The notes below the pieces were generated by a model. That model searched no databases and was not told where the DNA came from. It saw only the letters and a program-made list of their open reading frames with translations. Below, one piece after another: positions 11,358-22,692 of a stretch of DNA of 64,000 nucleotides. The DNA is from Ilyonectria destructans. Taxonomy: Eukaryota > Ascomycota > Sordariomycetes > Hypocreales > Nectriaceae. Position numbers and translations under genes: made by a program. Position 1 is the first letter of the stretch, and the number at the start of each line of letters is the position of its first letter. The stretch is taken from contig JAHEWK010000004.1 of assembly GCA_020740775.1 (NCBI GenBank), forward strand, positions 1,240,001 through 1,304,000, read 5' to 3'.

Positions 11358-13684
11358 GATAACAGATGGAGTTGGTGAGTGATTGAGCGAAAGGTTGTCT
11401 GTGTATTGGGTGTGGATGATGAGTTGGTTGTGATATTGAATGATGGATGAAGCCCGGCCTCCAGTCTTTTATGTACATTTGGTGCTGCACACCAGCATCG
11501 CCAGCAATCTTAACTCCGGCTATCCTCAACCCCTTAGGTCGGCTTCAAGAGGCGAATTCAGTTGCCGAAAAGCAAAAACCTCGTATCGCAAGTTCCACTT
11601 GACGCGTTCAACATGCCGGAATCTGAACCTCACAGCTTGAATCGATGCTTCCTAGCTCCATGAAAGAGCAGCCAAGACCAACCATGAAAGTCAGATCGAC
11701 GGCACTGGCGGAGTGGTGATGGCATCACAAGCGCCTTGGTGACTTACCAAGAGCCTTGGTGCAGTGCCAGTGCGCACCACAGCCACCCCCGGAGGGCACT
11801 GCCAAGACCAAAGCCAAGATTAACCCTCAAGCCCGCCAGAGAAGGAAGACTGAGACAGCGCAAGCTGCCAATATGTTTTTTACAAATACGGTAGCTTTAG
11901 CATCAGGCTTGGACTAGGCTCTGCCGCTTTCGTGTGCCCAGGCCGCGCCCTTGCAAAGAAATGCCCCATTCGCAGGCCATCGCCGTGGGCTGGTGGGGAC
12001 GTGAGTCGCGGATGTGCGAGATGCCGAGCGGGCGGGCAGCCACCAAGACAAGCTTATTTCGAAGCTTATCCCCGCGAGATCTCCCGTGGCCAACGCCGAC
12101 GGTGATTCGAGGCGGGATGCCTGTCAGGTGTTAGGGAACGGGCGAGGGAGTCGCGGAATGAAATGGGTTGCCGGGCTGTGTTGTCTTGGCAGATGTCGAT
12201 CCAAGATGGCACGGCAGTTCCAACATCCGGCTTGGTAAACCTCACAAACCACCGGAGAGAAAAACAGTTTGCCTAAGTGGCAAGACGATAGTTTCCTAGC
12301 ATCGACATCATGTCAACTATAGTACGTCATCCTCAATCTGCCATCTAGCGACAGCACGCTCAACCGCTCGTTAAGCAAGTTAGTCAGCCGACATGATGCC
12401 CAACCCGAGTTGCCGACCTGCATTCACAAGCTCCTGGCGACCGCGCACAGGAATCCGAGTTCACATGCCTGAACTCGATCCATCTCAGGCATCAACTTGA
12501 GCATCTGGAATGGTGCAGCTTGCAAGCCGCATCCGATGTTTCCTCGTAATGTAGAGAGGGAGTTCTACACAGCCGCAGATGCTAGTGGTTATGACGCTAT
12601 TGTTCTGATAAGCCAACGACCTGGACTCTTCGTCGAGAAAGTGTGGTCAGACCTAGCATCAGGTGAGCTCTCTTCGTCCTACCTACTCGTCCAAAAGAAA
12701 CTGGCTCACGATACCAACCACCGTCCATAAATTTAGCAAGCCGTCAAACAATCACCCAGACTATTCACACAGCAAAGTCGTGCGAACAACCCCTAACAAT
12801 GGCCTCACTCGATATAGGCGGGGTGCCAATGACAGGAGAAGGGACAGACAATGCTAATACGTCGAAATGGATAGTATTCTGACTACCTATCGACGGCGCG
12901 CCAGCACTTGAAGTGGTTGCTGACACTCCCTCAACAAATGGCCCAAGTATGGCCCCAGGTTCATACACTATCGTATTCACAATCACCGCGGTCACCATTG
13001 CCTGTCGGGCGGCGCTTCGAACCCAACAACTAGCCACGTCCTCTCCAACGCCAGCAATCGTGAACCCACGGTAGACACACGCACACATCCACCTGCACTC
13101 AACTCACGCGCCTGGCCCGACAGACTGCCATGCGCCCCGAGATGCTACGCAAACCCACACACGTCCTACGCCGGTCCTCCTCACCCAGACCGCCAGCCGT
13201 ATATCATAAGAAGCCATCAGATGATTACTCGAGATACATTCTAGTTAGAGCAATCTGTCGCCTCCCATCTGGCCTGTAAGCCAAACCGGCGTCCATCCGT
13301 CCGTCCACTCACTGAAAGAACCCATTTTCTTGTTGTGTTGCTCGTCGTAACCAACGCGTCCGGGGGAACCGAAAACGAATAACGTTGCTATTCAGCAAGT
13401 CCATGGCCCGTTCCCCCTCGCCAGCTGTCCTCAAAGTATTACAAGGCGTCGGTTCTTCTTCAAAGTAGAGTTCGACCGCGATTCCGGAAAGACCCGGCAT
13501 TCAGTGCCTCCAAGTTTTGTTGCGCGCATAAGAAATTCGACCAAAGAATGAGTTGCAGAGAGAAAAGAAACGGGTCGGGACGAAAATGTCGCCGCCACCT
13601 AAAAAATGAAAGTCCGTCATTAGGGAGGTGCTCTTCATCGCAGTGCATGGCATCGCCCCTGTCGACATCAACATTGATCCAGAT
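11358..13684. other. Gene-free interval, about 2.3 kb
   Basis: The left part is the promoter of the CHRD gene and the right 150 bp is the 3' flank of the RNA-binding protein gene. The middle has only short frames (under about 110 codons) with no recognisable domain. I see no repeat array, tRNA or transposon ends. Confidence 0.55.
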
Positions 13685-15625
13685 TTACATGATCTGGTCC
13701 TGCGTTAGGCCGCCGTGGGGGTCCGTATCCATGACATCTCCTCCGGTTTGGTTCAGGTACTTGACAAAGCTCAGGTTGAGAGGACGGCCACCGTATTGGT
13801 AACCCTGGAACTTGGCAATAGCCGTGTCAGCAGTATCGGCTGAGTCGAAGCGAACGACACCAGTGCCTCGAGAACGGCCGCTGGGCTCGTACTGGATTTC
13901 GGCTTGCTCAACCTTGCCGATGGTGGTGAAGAGCTCAACCAAATCGTCGTTGCTCGTGGACCAGGGAAGCTGTTTGGAGTTAGACATTGAACTGGCACCA
14001 TCTTTCTGTAGGAGGTCCTTACGTTGCGAACAAAGATAATCTCGCCTCTCTCAGTTCCGGAGGTGGCAAAGTCGGTGAAGGCGTTAGGCGGGACGGAGCC
14101 AGTAGGAGGAGGAGCCTCAAAACCACCGGGGCCACCGCCGCCGGGAGGACCTCCGGCGAAGCCACCACGGCCACCGAAGCCGAAACCGCCACGACCACCA
14201 CCGAATCCTCCACGGCCGCCGAAGCCACCACCGAATCCTCCTCGCATGCCGCCGCCGTAGCCGCCGCGACCGCCGAAGCCCATTCCTGGACCACTGCCGG
14301 CGTATCGGTCCTCACGGACCTCGAGGACTCGTCCTTGCCAATCGTAACCATTGAACTGTTGGATGGCGTTGCGAGCATCATCGGGGCTCTCGAACACGAC
14401 GATTCCGGATCCCTTAGGCCGCCCGTCAGGGCCAACATGGACATCGGCGCGAACGACACCGCCGTTTCGAGCTAAATAAGAATATTAGGTGGGCTGTCTC
14501 TCGAACACAGCCGCCCTGAGAGCGGGGATCAACAACAACGTACCTGCTTGTCGGAACAGATCCTTGAGATCCTGCCAGCCGACATTGAAGGGAAGCTTAT
14601 CACGAGTCAACAACCAGGGGCGACTGAGGCCAAGAGAGGTGAGTAACAAACGTTGGCAATGTAGATCTGACGACCGCCACCGCCGGGGGCACCGCCGCCA
14701 TAGCCGGGGTTGAAACCAGGACCGCCGCCGCCGCCGGGGGCCATTCCGCCGCCAAAGCCGCCGCGGTTTCCGCCGGTGGCGCCAATGAATCGGGGTTCCG
14801 CCTCACGATCCTAAATCCCCAATGTTAGCATGGAATCTTCTGACGTAAAATCGGGGGTCCACCAACCTCTCGAACGTAGACGAGACGACCCATGAGGTTC
14901 TGGTTGCTTAGCTGGGCAACAGCCTGCTGGGCTTGCTCCCGCGTAGCATATTCCACAATACTTGAGCAATGTTAGCTTGGTCCAAAAGTAGATGGGAAGG
15001 AGGCGCAAACTTACCCGCATCCCTACAATCACCCAAGGACAACGTCCCAACCCGTCAACCCAACCATCCAGAAGGCTAAGAGGGAAGAAAACCACAAAAG
15101 AAAGCCAACCAAAGACTACGCGATGAAGCCCACCTTCGACATTCCGTTTGGAAGCAATAAAACGTCGGCAAAAAGCACTTCTCCAGCTAGATGTCCATCT
15201 CGTCAGCCCCACGTCACTCCTCCAAAGTCCGCGGCATCGAAAGCCTCACCCTGTCTCATGAAATCCTTGAGATGGTGCCACTTGACATCGTACGAAAGGT
15301 TGCCGACGTAGACCCGGCGGTCCTGCTGAGACGACTCGCGAATGGTCGACATCATTTGTTCTCGCGCCGCAGCCCGTTCCTCGTATGATCGATGGGGAAC
15401 CTGTCCAGCGTATCCTGCACTTGGTCCTCCACCTGGGGCGCCTGTGCTAGTCATGGGCGAACGATCACGGCCTCGGCGATAATCGTCCCGGCTTGCTGAT
15501 CGGCTGCGGGGGGAATAGGACCGTCGTCGACTTGACCGGCCAGGGCTTCTAGATCGTCGTCGAGGTGATCGGGACCTTTCGCGCTGGTAACCGTTAGCGG
15601 CGGGATGTAGAAGAGGCGATTCCAT
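13685..15625 (-). CDS. GBP2: Gbp2/Hrb1-like RNA-binding protein, three RRMs with SR and RGG regions
   Basis: Eight exons: complement(join(13685..13969,14023..14471,14544..14595,14652..14810,14867..14960,15015..15022,15134..15186,15250..15625)), giving 491 residues. Exon 6 in genomic order is an 8-nt micro-exon needed to rebuild the RNP1 motif KGCGIVEY of RRM1. The N-terminal 70 residues are rich in Arg-Ser (SR-like). RRM1 covers about 102-177, RRM2 about 224-300 and RRM3 about 391-470. A Gly/Arg-rich region of FGG and RGG repeats lies between RRM2 and RRM3, and a shorter Gly-rich linker between RRM1 and RRM2. This layout is that of the yeast shuttling mRNA-binding proteins Gbp2 and Hrb1, which load on mRNA with the TREX complex and take part in export quality control. 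Start 15625 was preferred over an in-frame ATG further upstream, whose added segment looks like 5' UTR. The orthology to Gbp2 rather than another multi-RRM protein is inferred. Confidence 0.88.
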
Positions 15626-16465
15626 GCCCCGAGGTCGAGGTGTAAGGTTCGAGGTTAATGTAGGTAAGGTAATAGAGGTGATGCGAGGATAGTTGCGAGG
15701 CAGAGGGTGTGGGGGCGAGCGCCACGCGCTCGAGCAGAGTGATTCACTCTCCAACCGCAGCAGTGAATAGCCGCTCGCTATCAGGCGCCAGACATTTGGC
15801 AGCACCCAGTGGATTGAGCAAACAGCCAGTCGCAACGGCCGGTTTCGGATGAGCGGAAAGCGCCTAGCATTCCCCCAACGAGCGAGGCCATAGACCTAGC
15901 ATCCCGTGCGAAGCGGGGGAAGAGGCTCGGAAGCAGCCAGAAACAGCCGCAGTGCAATCGCGCGGGGGAGGCACACGGCCACGCGCGGGAACGGGAGAGG
16001 GATTGTGTGTAGGCAAGTGAAGAGCAAACGGAATCGCTAAGAGAATGGGACTACTCACGGGTCGGTAGGTATCGCCTGAATCAGCTAGAGAGAGGTGAGC
16101 GTTAGAATCGAAAACCAAGAGAAATATCCGTGACAGACGCAACGACAAGAGAGGCGAAGGAAGAGGAAGAGTGGTTGAAATAACAGGGAGTGACGGTAGC
16201 TAGGTTGAGGTGGTGGAGGGGTGGCATAGGTAGAGGGGAACGCCGAGTGGACCTGGCGGGAAACATGCAGGTAAGGGGGTTTGATAATGCAGTGTATGGG
16301 GAAATGTGACGCGAGAGAGGCGGCCGGAAGAGGTTGTCGGGTGTGGAATGGGGGCTCCGAGGTGCATCGAGCAAGAGGTGGTATCACATTGATTGATGAG
16401 GACACTCCAGGAGTGGGAGCGAGCGCGCAAAGGCAGGCTCGGGCGCGGTCAGGCTCTCCTGCTCG

Positions 16466-16489
16466 GGCTCAAGCTCAGGCTCAAGCTCA
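16466..16489. repeat. Tandem repeat, 12-nt unit x 2
   Basis: Two perfect copies of GGCTCAAGCTCA lie in tandem and related GCTC-rich sequence continues on both sides. The function is unknown. Confidence 0.85.
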
Positions 16490-17430
16490 GGACCAGGCTG
16501 AAGAAGCTCAGACTTGACCGTCTGAGCAGGCTCGGAGGGCAGAGAGGAGTGAGGAGGGAGATATATGGGAAGGCTTCGCGGCGACACGGTGCTGGACAGG
16601 CGCGCGTTTGTGCCGGACAACAAACGAGTCGCGAAGGCCAGCGGACAGCGGAAGGGGAGGGGATGGGGGAGGGCAGGACGACAGAGAGAGCAACCAGAGA
16701 CCCAGAGAACCAGAGAAAGATGACATACCCATGGCAACTATGCTCTACTGAAGAGAACTTTTTGGGGGGTGGGAGGGTGTCCTTGTCGCGTGGTGAGCGA
16801 CGAGCGGCTGGTCTGGATAGGCGGAAGGCAGCGTGTCCAGTGTCCACGTCGCAAAGAACGGCGGGATAACTATGGGGGAGAGCAGGCAAAAACAAGCCAC
16901 TGGTCCGGAGTCAGCCAGAGGACGTCGAATGTCGCATAAATGCAAGCGGGCTGCAGGACGGGCGATTCGTGTCGGGCTGCTTGGGCTTGGGGGAAGGGGG
17001 AGGAACAACTGGGGCAGCGCAAAAGAGAGCAGCAGCAGATGATGGCGTCTGTTCTCTCTCTGCCTTGTCTGTCGCAAAAAGAAAAGACGCGTTGATGAGG
17101 CGGAGGGGACCAGGCGACGAATGAGGGGGCCGGAGCTGGGGGACGACTAGGGGGGCCCGCGATGCAGGCTACCCTACCCTTTCGTACCTACAGTCTCCGT
17201 ACTCTGGTACAGTGCCACGAGGAGGCCGGCAGAGGCAATCGGGGCAATGATGGCGCGCGGCGGTTCAGGGGCTTTGCTTGTCGATGGAAGCTGGAGCAGG
17301 GACCCCAACGGTCGGCAGCAGTTTTGGGTTGGTGCGGGCGGCGACAAGATGCCTGGGGCCGGTTAGCTGAGGTACGGAGTACCAACAAGGTACAATCCAG
17401 CCTGCGCCAAGGAAGGCTCCCCGAGTCCTA

Positions 17431-17452
17431 GTCCTCGTCCTCGTCCTCGTCC
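17431..17452. repeat. (GTCCTC)n tandem repeat
   Basis: Three full and one partial unit of GTCCTC, preceded by the near-copy GTCCTA. It lies in the large gene-free block. Confidence 0.85.
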
Positions 17453-20400
17453 TTCGACACTCCAGCAGGATGCGCGTTGCTGTGTCTGGACGGCCGCTAT
17501 TCGAAGCTAATGGCTGCAGATCCCGTCGTCGACGAGGGCGACACGAGTAGGGAGGGGATAAGCGGGCTGCAATGCGGCGCCGACGGCTTGCGACACCCAC
17601 GGCCAAGGCAAACGAGGGCATCCCCAGCCGAAGTCGAGGGACGGAAGTACTTCGTACAGGGCTGAAGGGGACTGTGCAGATAGGTAAGTACCTACTATGT
17701 AACTCGGGGGAGCGGTCTCGGTGTGGCTGCCTCGTGCGCCGTACCGTATGCACTCGGATGGATGAGTCTGTGTCGTCGTCGTCGAGGTTATCTGTCACTG
17801 GCTGGACAAACTCGGCGAGCGCGGGTGATGGGATTGTCGGGTTGGCAGCGGCAGTGGTGGATTGGTGGTGGTGCGGGTGGTGCAAGGCCTCAGACTCAGT
17901 GGCGTTCAGCTATCCTTGTCTCAACCAGGCAGGTACCTATAAGTAAGGCAGGCAATTGCTGCGAGAGACAATACCAGAATCTGCAAGTTGTTGGCACCAC
18001 GATGCCAGTCAGTCACAATCACAGTCGCATCCATGCTCGACGCCGTTGATTGGGGCAGCCAGACAGGGAATCCGCCAGAGGTGGATATGGCAGGCAAATA
18101 CGGAGAGCGGCCTGTGAGGGGCCGGGCGAGGAGGAAAGATGGCACGGAGCTTACTAGCTCAAGCAAGGTCTTAATTAGGCCGTACAGGTTGGTACATACA
18201 AATATGTCATGTCAGCTTGGAGGAGCTCCCACACCAAAGGTAGGAAATAGTCAAATCACGAAAGGTTGTTGATGATAAACTAGACGCCGCCGTTTCAGAA
18301 TACAGCTCGGCGCTGTTGAGTTATTGTGATGTATGCGCGCAAACTGCTGTCTCGCGAAGTGGTCTGCGACATGCAGCGCGGGTGGACGCACTTGCTTCCG
18401 GTCGAAGTCTGTGATAGAGCTCGTGTGGTGGCTGCACTGGGCATGACGATGAGGCGCTCAGTAGGGATATCAGACGGCTGTCGAGACGTCATGCTGCTGT
18501 ACGCCCAGGCAAATTTTTCACATTGGATTCTACACCGGGGTGCCTATCTGGCCGAGACATGGCGGCACAAGGCAACGAGGCAACCAAGGCAACCCAACTC
18601 CAAACACTGTGACAGCCTTGCGGTCGTTGGTCTCAAGAGCTTCGTGCCTCCATTGTGAATCCGTGTATACTGTGCGGTTCCGGGACAATCTGCACCGTAT
18701 GATCAATATTCCCCAGGCCACATTCCAGGCTCCAAGGCACCCTCGGCAGGGTTGTCCACCTATAATCCACGAAGCCAACGACGACCTCGCACAATGTGCA
18801 CTTTCCACGCAATGGATCCATCAATCTAGGGCATCAGCGTAGCTTCGGCTGTGCATATTCTCTGACCCAACTGACAGATCTGATTTACATGCGCGCAACA
18901 CCCAATAAGCCTGGCAATGTGCAAGCATCTGCTGACGCTTGTCATTGCCGTCCACCGGTTCCAACCCACTGACGTGCTCCGCGAGCTGGATGGGGATATG
19001 TGCCAGAAGGATCCGCACTTCCACCAAGCCAGAGGTCCCCGGTTCCGTTAAATGACGGGGTCCGTGAGCCGCCCATTGCTCTATCATGTGGATGCCGCGT
19101 CTTCCTCCATATCAGAACTTACTCGACAGATCAGTCGTCCTTAACAATCTCAATCTCACAAACTGCGGGGCTATCCCGCCGGACAGACCAGGTTAGATCG
19201 GGCTACGGATGGACCAAGTAGCCATCAACGCCCAGGGCATTCTTTGTTTCTTTTTTTCACTTTTCGTCTGTCAGCAATGCCGTGCCTCACATAATCTCGG
19301 CTGAGAATAAGGTCAGGTAGTTGGTTGCCGTGTGGGGCGGTGCTGGATGGACCAAGAGGTGGCCGACGCCATCAAATCATCAGTCCGCACCAGCCAAGCT
19401 CGTTGGTGGACCACAGACTGCAAGCCGCTCGAAGCGGCCTGATAGTGCCGGCAAACCCTTGTCCCATGGCCTCAGAGTTCGCCCACCAACTCTCGCATCA
19501 ACGGAGACTGGTTGACAGATGAGACAGCTGTCCTCCAGCACCAGCAGAGGCTCTCGCCAACCAGAACTTGACACCTGCGGTGCCGTCAGGGATGGCCGCG
19601 ACATGCGGCCAACTCATTAGCAACCTAGGCGGGTGATGCGAAGAATCAATCCGTCATGCAAGGCCTTACCTGGATCGCAACTCCCCCGCCAGATCTGCGC
19701 CTTTGAACCCACATCCCGCACTTCTACATGTCAACTCCCATCGCCGTCGCAACCCTGACACGAGGACGGGAGGAATTGCATCCCTCTCACTAAGCCTAGT
19801 CGGTCCAGCCATCCAGAGCAGTATCGACTATGAGTTGACTTTCAGGCTCGCGGCCGTAATTGCGGCGGACATTCTTAGGAGAACACCACATGCTCACTAT
19901 TTTCCGACTTTGCCGCCTTTGAGGGGCGTCGTCCGGACCCAACCCCTGTCTATCGCACGCTTCTTCGGAATCACAGGCATTAACCCGCAGTCCTGCAGGG
20001 GACATTCAACAACATGAGGCCAAGGACCAAGGAATAACCGTACCGGACAGTCCACCTGTCCCCTCTGAAACTGTGTATCCTGTTCGCCTTGCCCGTCGTG
20101 TGCAGCCCGGACCGGCGGCCTTCAGGTGTGATTGGCGTGCTTGTTCCTTCAACTTGACGTCGACTCACCGTAGAGTTCGCGCCGTTACGCAGCGGTTCAA
20201 CGGAAACAGCCGACCAATCGTCCTGGCTCTTGGTCCCCTCTTCAATGATGACACTTTACCCTTGTTTGGAATGTCACTCTATACCTGCAAACGACGTGCC
20301 TGCTGATCATGAACAATTCGAGGTGAGTTGCCAGAACGAGTCCTTTGAGACCCATTCGTCGAACAAGCCATGCAGGCGGGTCCAAGCCACCGCGGCCAGT

Positions 20401-21606
20401 ATTACCCAGATGGAGCGGTCGACGAGTTTGTCCCCTGGATAACCGATGTGATTGGCTGACTTGTGAGGCAGAGGTGCAGTACATCCACGCAAGAGGTGAA
20501 TACTTCGTTCCGTCCTCCTGCACTTGACTTGTCTCAGCAATTGCCATGGAGGCCGTCAGCTACCGGTGCCCGCAGTGTCCCACATCTCTCTCTCCCGGGT
20601 GAGGCACTTTCTGGGTCTCGCATTGGCCGGTTTGACTGGAGGAGCTGGTGCCCGGACCGAATGTCATCAAGGTACATGGCTCATTAGACTCGGCTCGCCT
20701 GTGTGCCCTTGCAGGGCTATAAGTGTTGGACGCTTGGTCGTGGTTGGCGAGACTATGAATCCAACGAAACGCCATGCGAGTGGACTAACAACCGCGGTAG
20801 ATCTGATCATCAAGGTTGCTAGCGGATCCTACGCCATGCAGTTTGCGACCACGCCGGAGCACCTGGCAGCAATCCATGTGGAGCACTACTTATAGCCCAT
20901 GCCGCGGCCATACGAGGCCGGAAATGTACGCCGGTGGGTAAGTTAGAGTCTCGTAGTCCCGGGTGTGGACGAATATCACCCGAGGCGGCCCTACGCAGAC
21001 GACTGATTGATCCATGCGGTGCTTAAATGCCTCTCGCCTACAAGAATACGCGATGGGACTGTTGAGCATCCCGACAACGCCGCCAACTGGCCATTGCTAC
21101 ACCACAATATGGTCCCCGCCAACACGATTACGTTGCAGAAGCCGGGACGAATTGACGGACAGTTGATGGAATGGTGTCAGTTATCCGGCGTGATGGTCTT
21201 ACGTGAGAGTCGATCTTTGGAGGTTAGAAAGCCAAGAGTCCTTCCAGAGAGCATAGCCATCTTGCAAGGGACAGAGAGGTTCAACGACCGTTCCATGCGT
21301 GATCAGGAGGGTGGATTGCAAGAGACGAAATGCATCACGATGCGCACATCCACACTGAGCGGCGTTGGTTGCGCCTAAGTAGCTGTGAGGGTTGGGGAGG
21401 GTCCCGGGTAGGTAGGATTGGACGGAAGTGGCCCGAGCTCCCCGGTATCGCGCCGTCGCCCCACGTCAAAGCCTTGGAGGAGTACCTGCCGCCATAGGGA
21501 AAATCGTAGCTCAAACTCCAAGACTCGGACGATACAGGGCTTCGCCGTCTCAGTAATCGCCGCCTCTTCGACACGCCCAACTCCTTGTCAACGCATACAA
21601 ACAGCC

Positions 21607-22427
21607 ATGTCGGCGTCCGCCCGGCTTCTCCCCAGGCCATGCGCCATGCGGGCTCCCCAACTTGCCACCCAGCGCCTTGCCCTCCGACCCTTCCACTCAT
21701 ACGATCACCCGCCGCCTCCCGGGCAATTCGGCGATGCTGAGAAGACCATCCTCGCCGCTGCCTACAAACACGTTCCCGAGCACGGCTTTTCCCAGCGAGC
21801 CCTAGGTCTCGGCGCCCGCGACGCCGGATATCTCGACATCAGCGCCAGCGTCCTTCCCGAGGGTACCTTCAGCCTCATCAGATACCACCTCGTCTCTCAG
21901 CGCGAGGCCCTGGCTGCCCGCAACGAGGAGCTCTTCAAGGGAGAGGAAGGCCAGCATGGAATTGCTGCCCGCGTCGAGGCATTGACCTGGGAGCGATTGA
22001 TGGGGAACAAGGAGGTTCTGGACCGATGGCAAGAGGTAGGTGCACCAGTCAATTACATGTGCACGAGGATGGATCCCTAACTGTACTCCACCAGGCATTG
22101 GCTGTCATGGCCCAACCCAGCTACGTGCCCGCATCTCTCAAGGAATTGGCCGCACTGGCTGACGAGATCTGGTTCCTCGCCGGTGACAAGGCTGTCGACC
22201 CCTCGTGGTACTCAAAGCGCGCAAGCCTGTCCATGATTTACAGCACCAGCGAGCTGTTCATGACCAACGACCGGTCCCCCGACTTCGTCGAGACGAGACA
22301 GTTCCTCCAGCGGCGGCTCGGTGAGGTCAAGTCCCTTGGTGGTCTGGTTGGCTCCCTCGGCCAGTGGGCCGGTTTCACCTTCAACGCGGGCATCAATGTC
22401 CTGAGAAGCAAAGGTGTCCGTGTCTAA
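21607..22427 (+). CDS. COQ9: Ubiquinone biosynthesis protein COQ9, mitochondrial
   Basis: Two exons, join(21607..22035,22095..22427), encode 253 residues; the 59-nt intron splits the frame cleanly between WQE and ALAVMAQPS. The N-terminus is rich in Arg, Ala and Ser without acids and reads as a mitochondrial presequence. The body matches COQ9: an N-terminal helical part with the ILAAAYKHVPEHGF segment, and a C-terminal lipid-binding part that includes LADEIWFLAGD (after the intron), SWYSKRA and SMIYSTSELFM. COQ9 belongs to the TetR-like fold superfamily. It binds lipid and assists COQ7 hydroxylase within the CoQ synthome on the matrix face of the inner membrane. Start 21607 is the ATG immediately preceding the presequence. 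The stop is 265 bp from the convergent SMC6 stop. Confidence 0.93.
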
Positions 22428-22692
22428 AATCCGGTTCCCCGACCTGTTCGTGATCTACTGCCTGTACGATATTGCATGAGCCATGTACAACCATCCTCAC
22501 AACTACCGCCAACATAGAAGCCCTGGCAAGCAAACAACATAATACCAGTCCATCCATACTCCGTCCCTTGTGCCAGTGTCCCTCGAAACTCCGAAATCCC
22601 TGTCGCTAATTTTGACACCCAAGCGCCTCGCCAATGCCGCAATGGCATGTAACTCCCAGAATTCACAACTGTCTATTCCTATACACAAACTC

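Larger units (their letters stand above)
15626..21606. other. Largest gene-free block, about 6 kb
   Basis: No protein family is recognisable on either strand across almost 6 kb. The left end is the upstream region of the Gbp2-like gene and contains a candidate 5' UTR exon at 16059-16084. Short tandem repeats occur at 16466-16489 and 17431-17452. GTAC-centred palindromes cluster between 17180 and 17940. Base composition is not AT-rich, so it does not look like a strongly RIP-mutated transposon. The right end is the COQ9 promoter. Non-coding RNAs or fast-evolving orphan genes could be missed by eye. Confidence 0.5.

Noticed and set aside
15626..15835. Upstream in-frame ATG extending the Gbp2-like protein by 70 residues
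   Set aside because: The added segment has no SR or family character; the ATG at 15625 starts directly before the SR-rich region.
18821..20895. Several 60-125 codon frames within the 6 kb block
   Set aside because: None joins with neighbours by plausible splicing to give a recognisable protein, although an orphan gene cannot be excluded.
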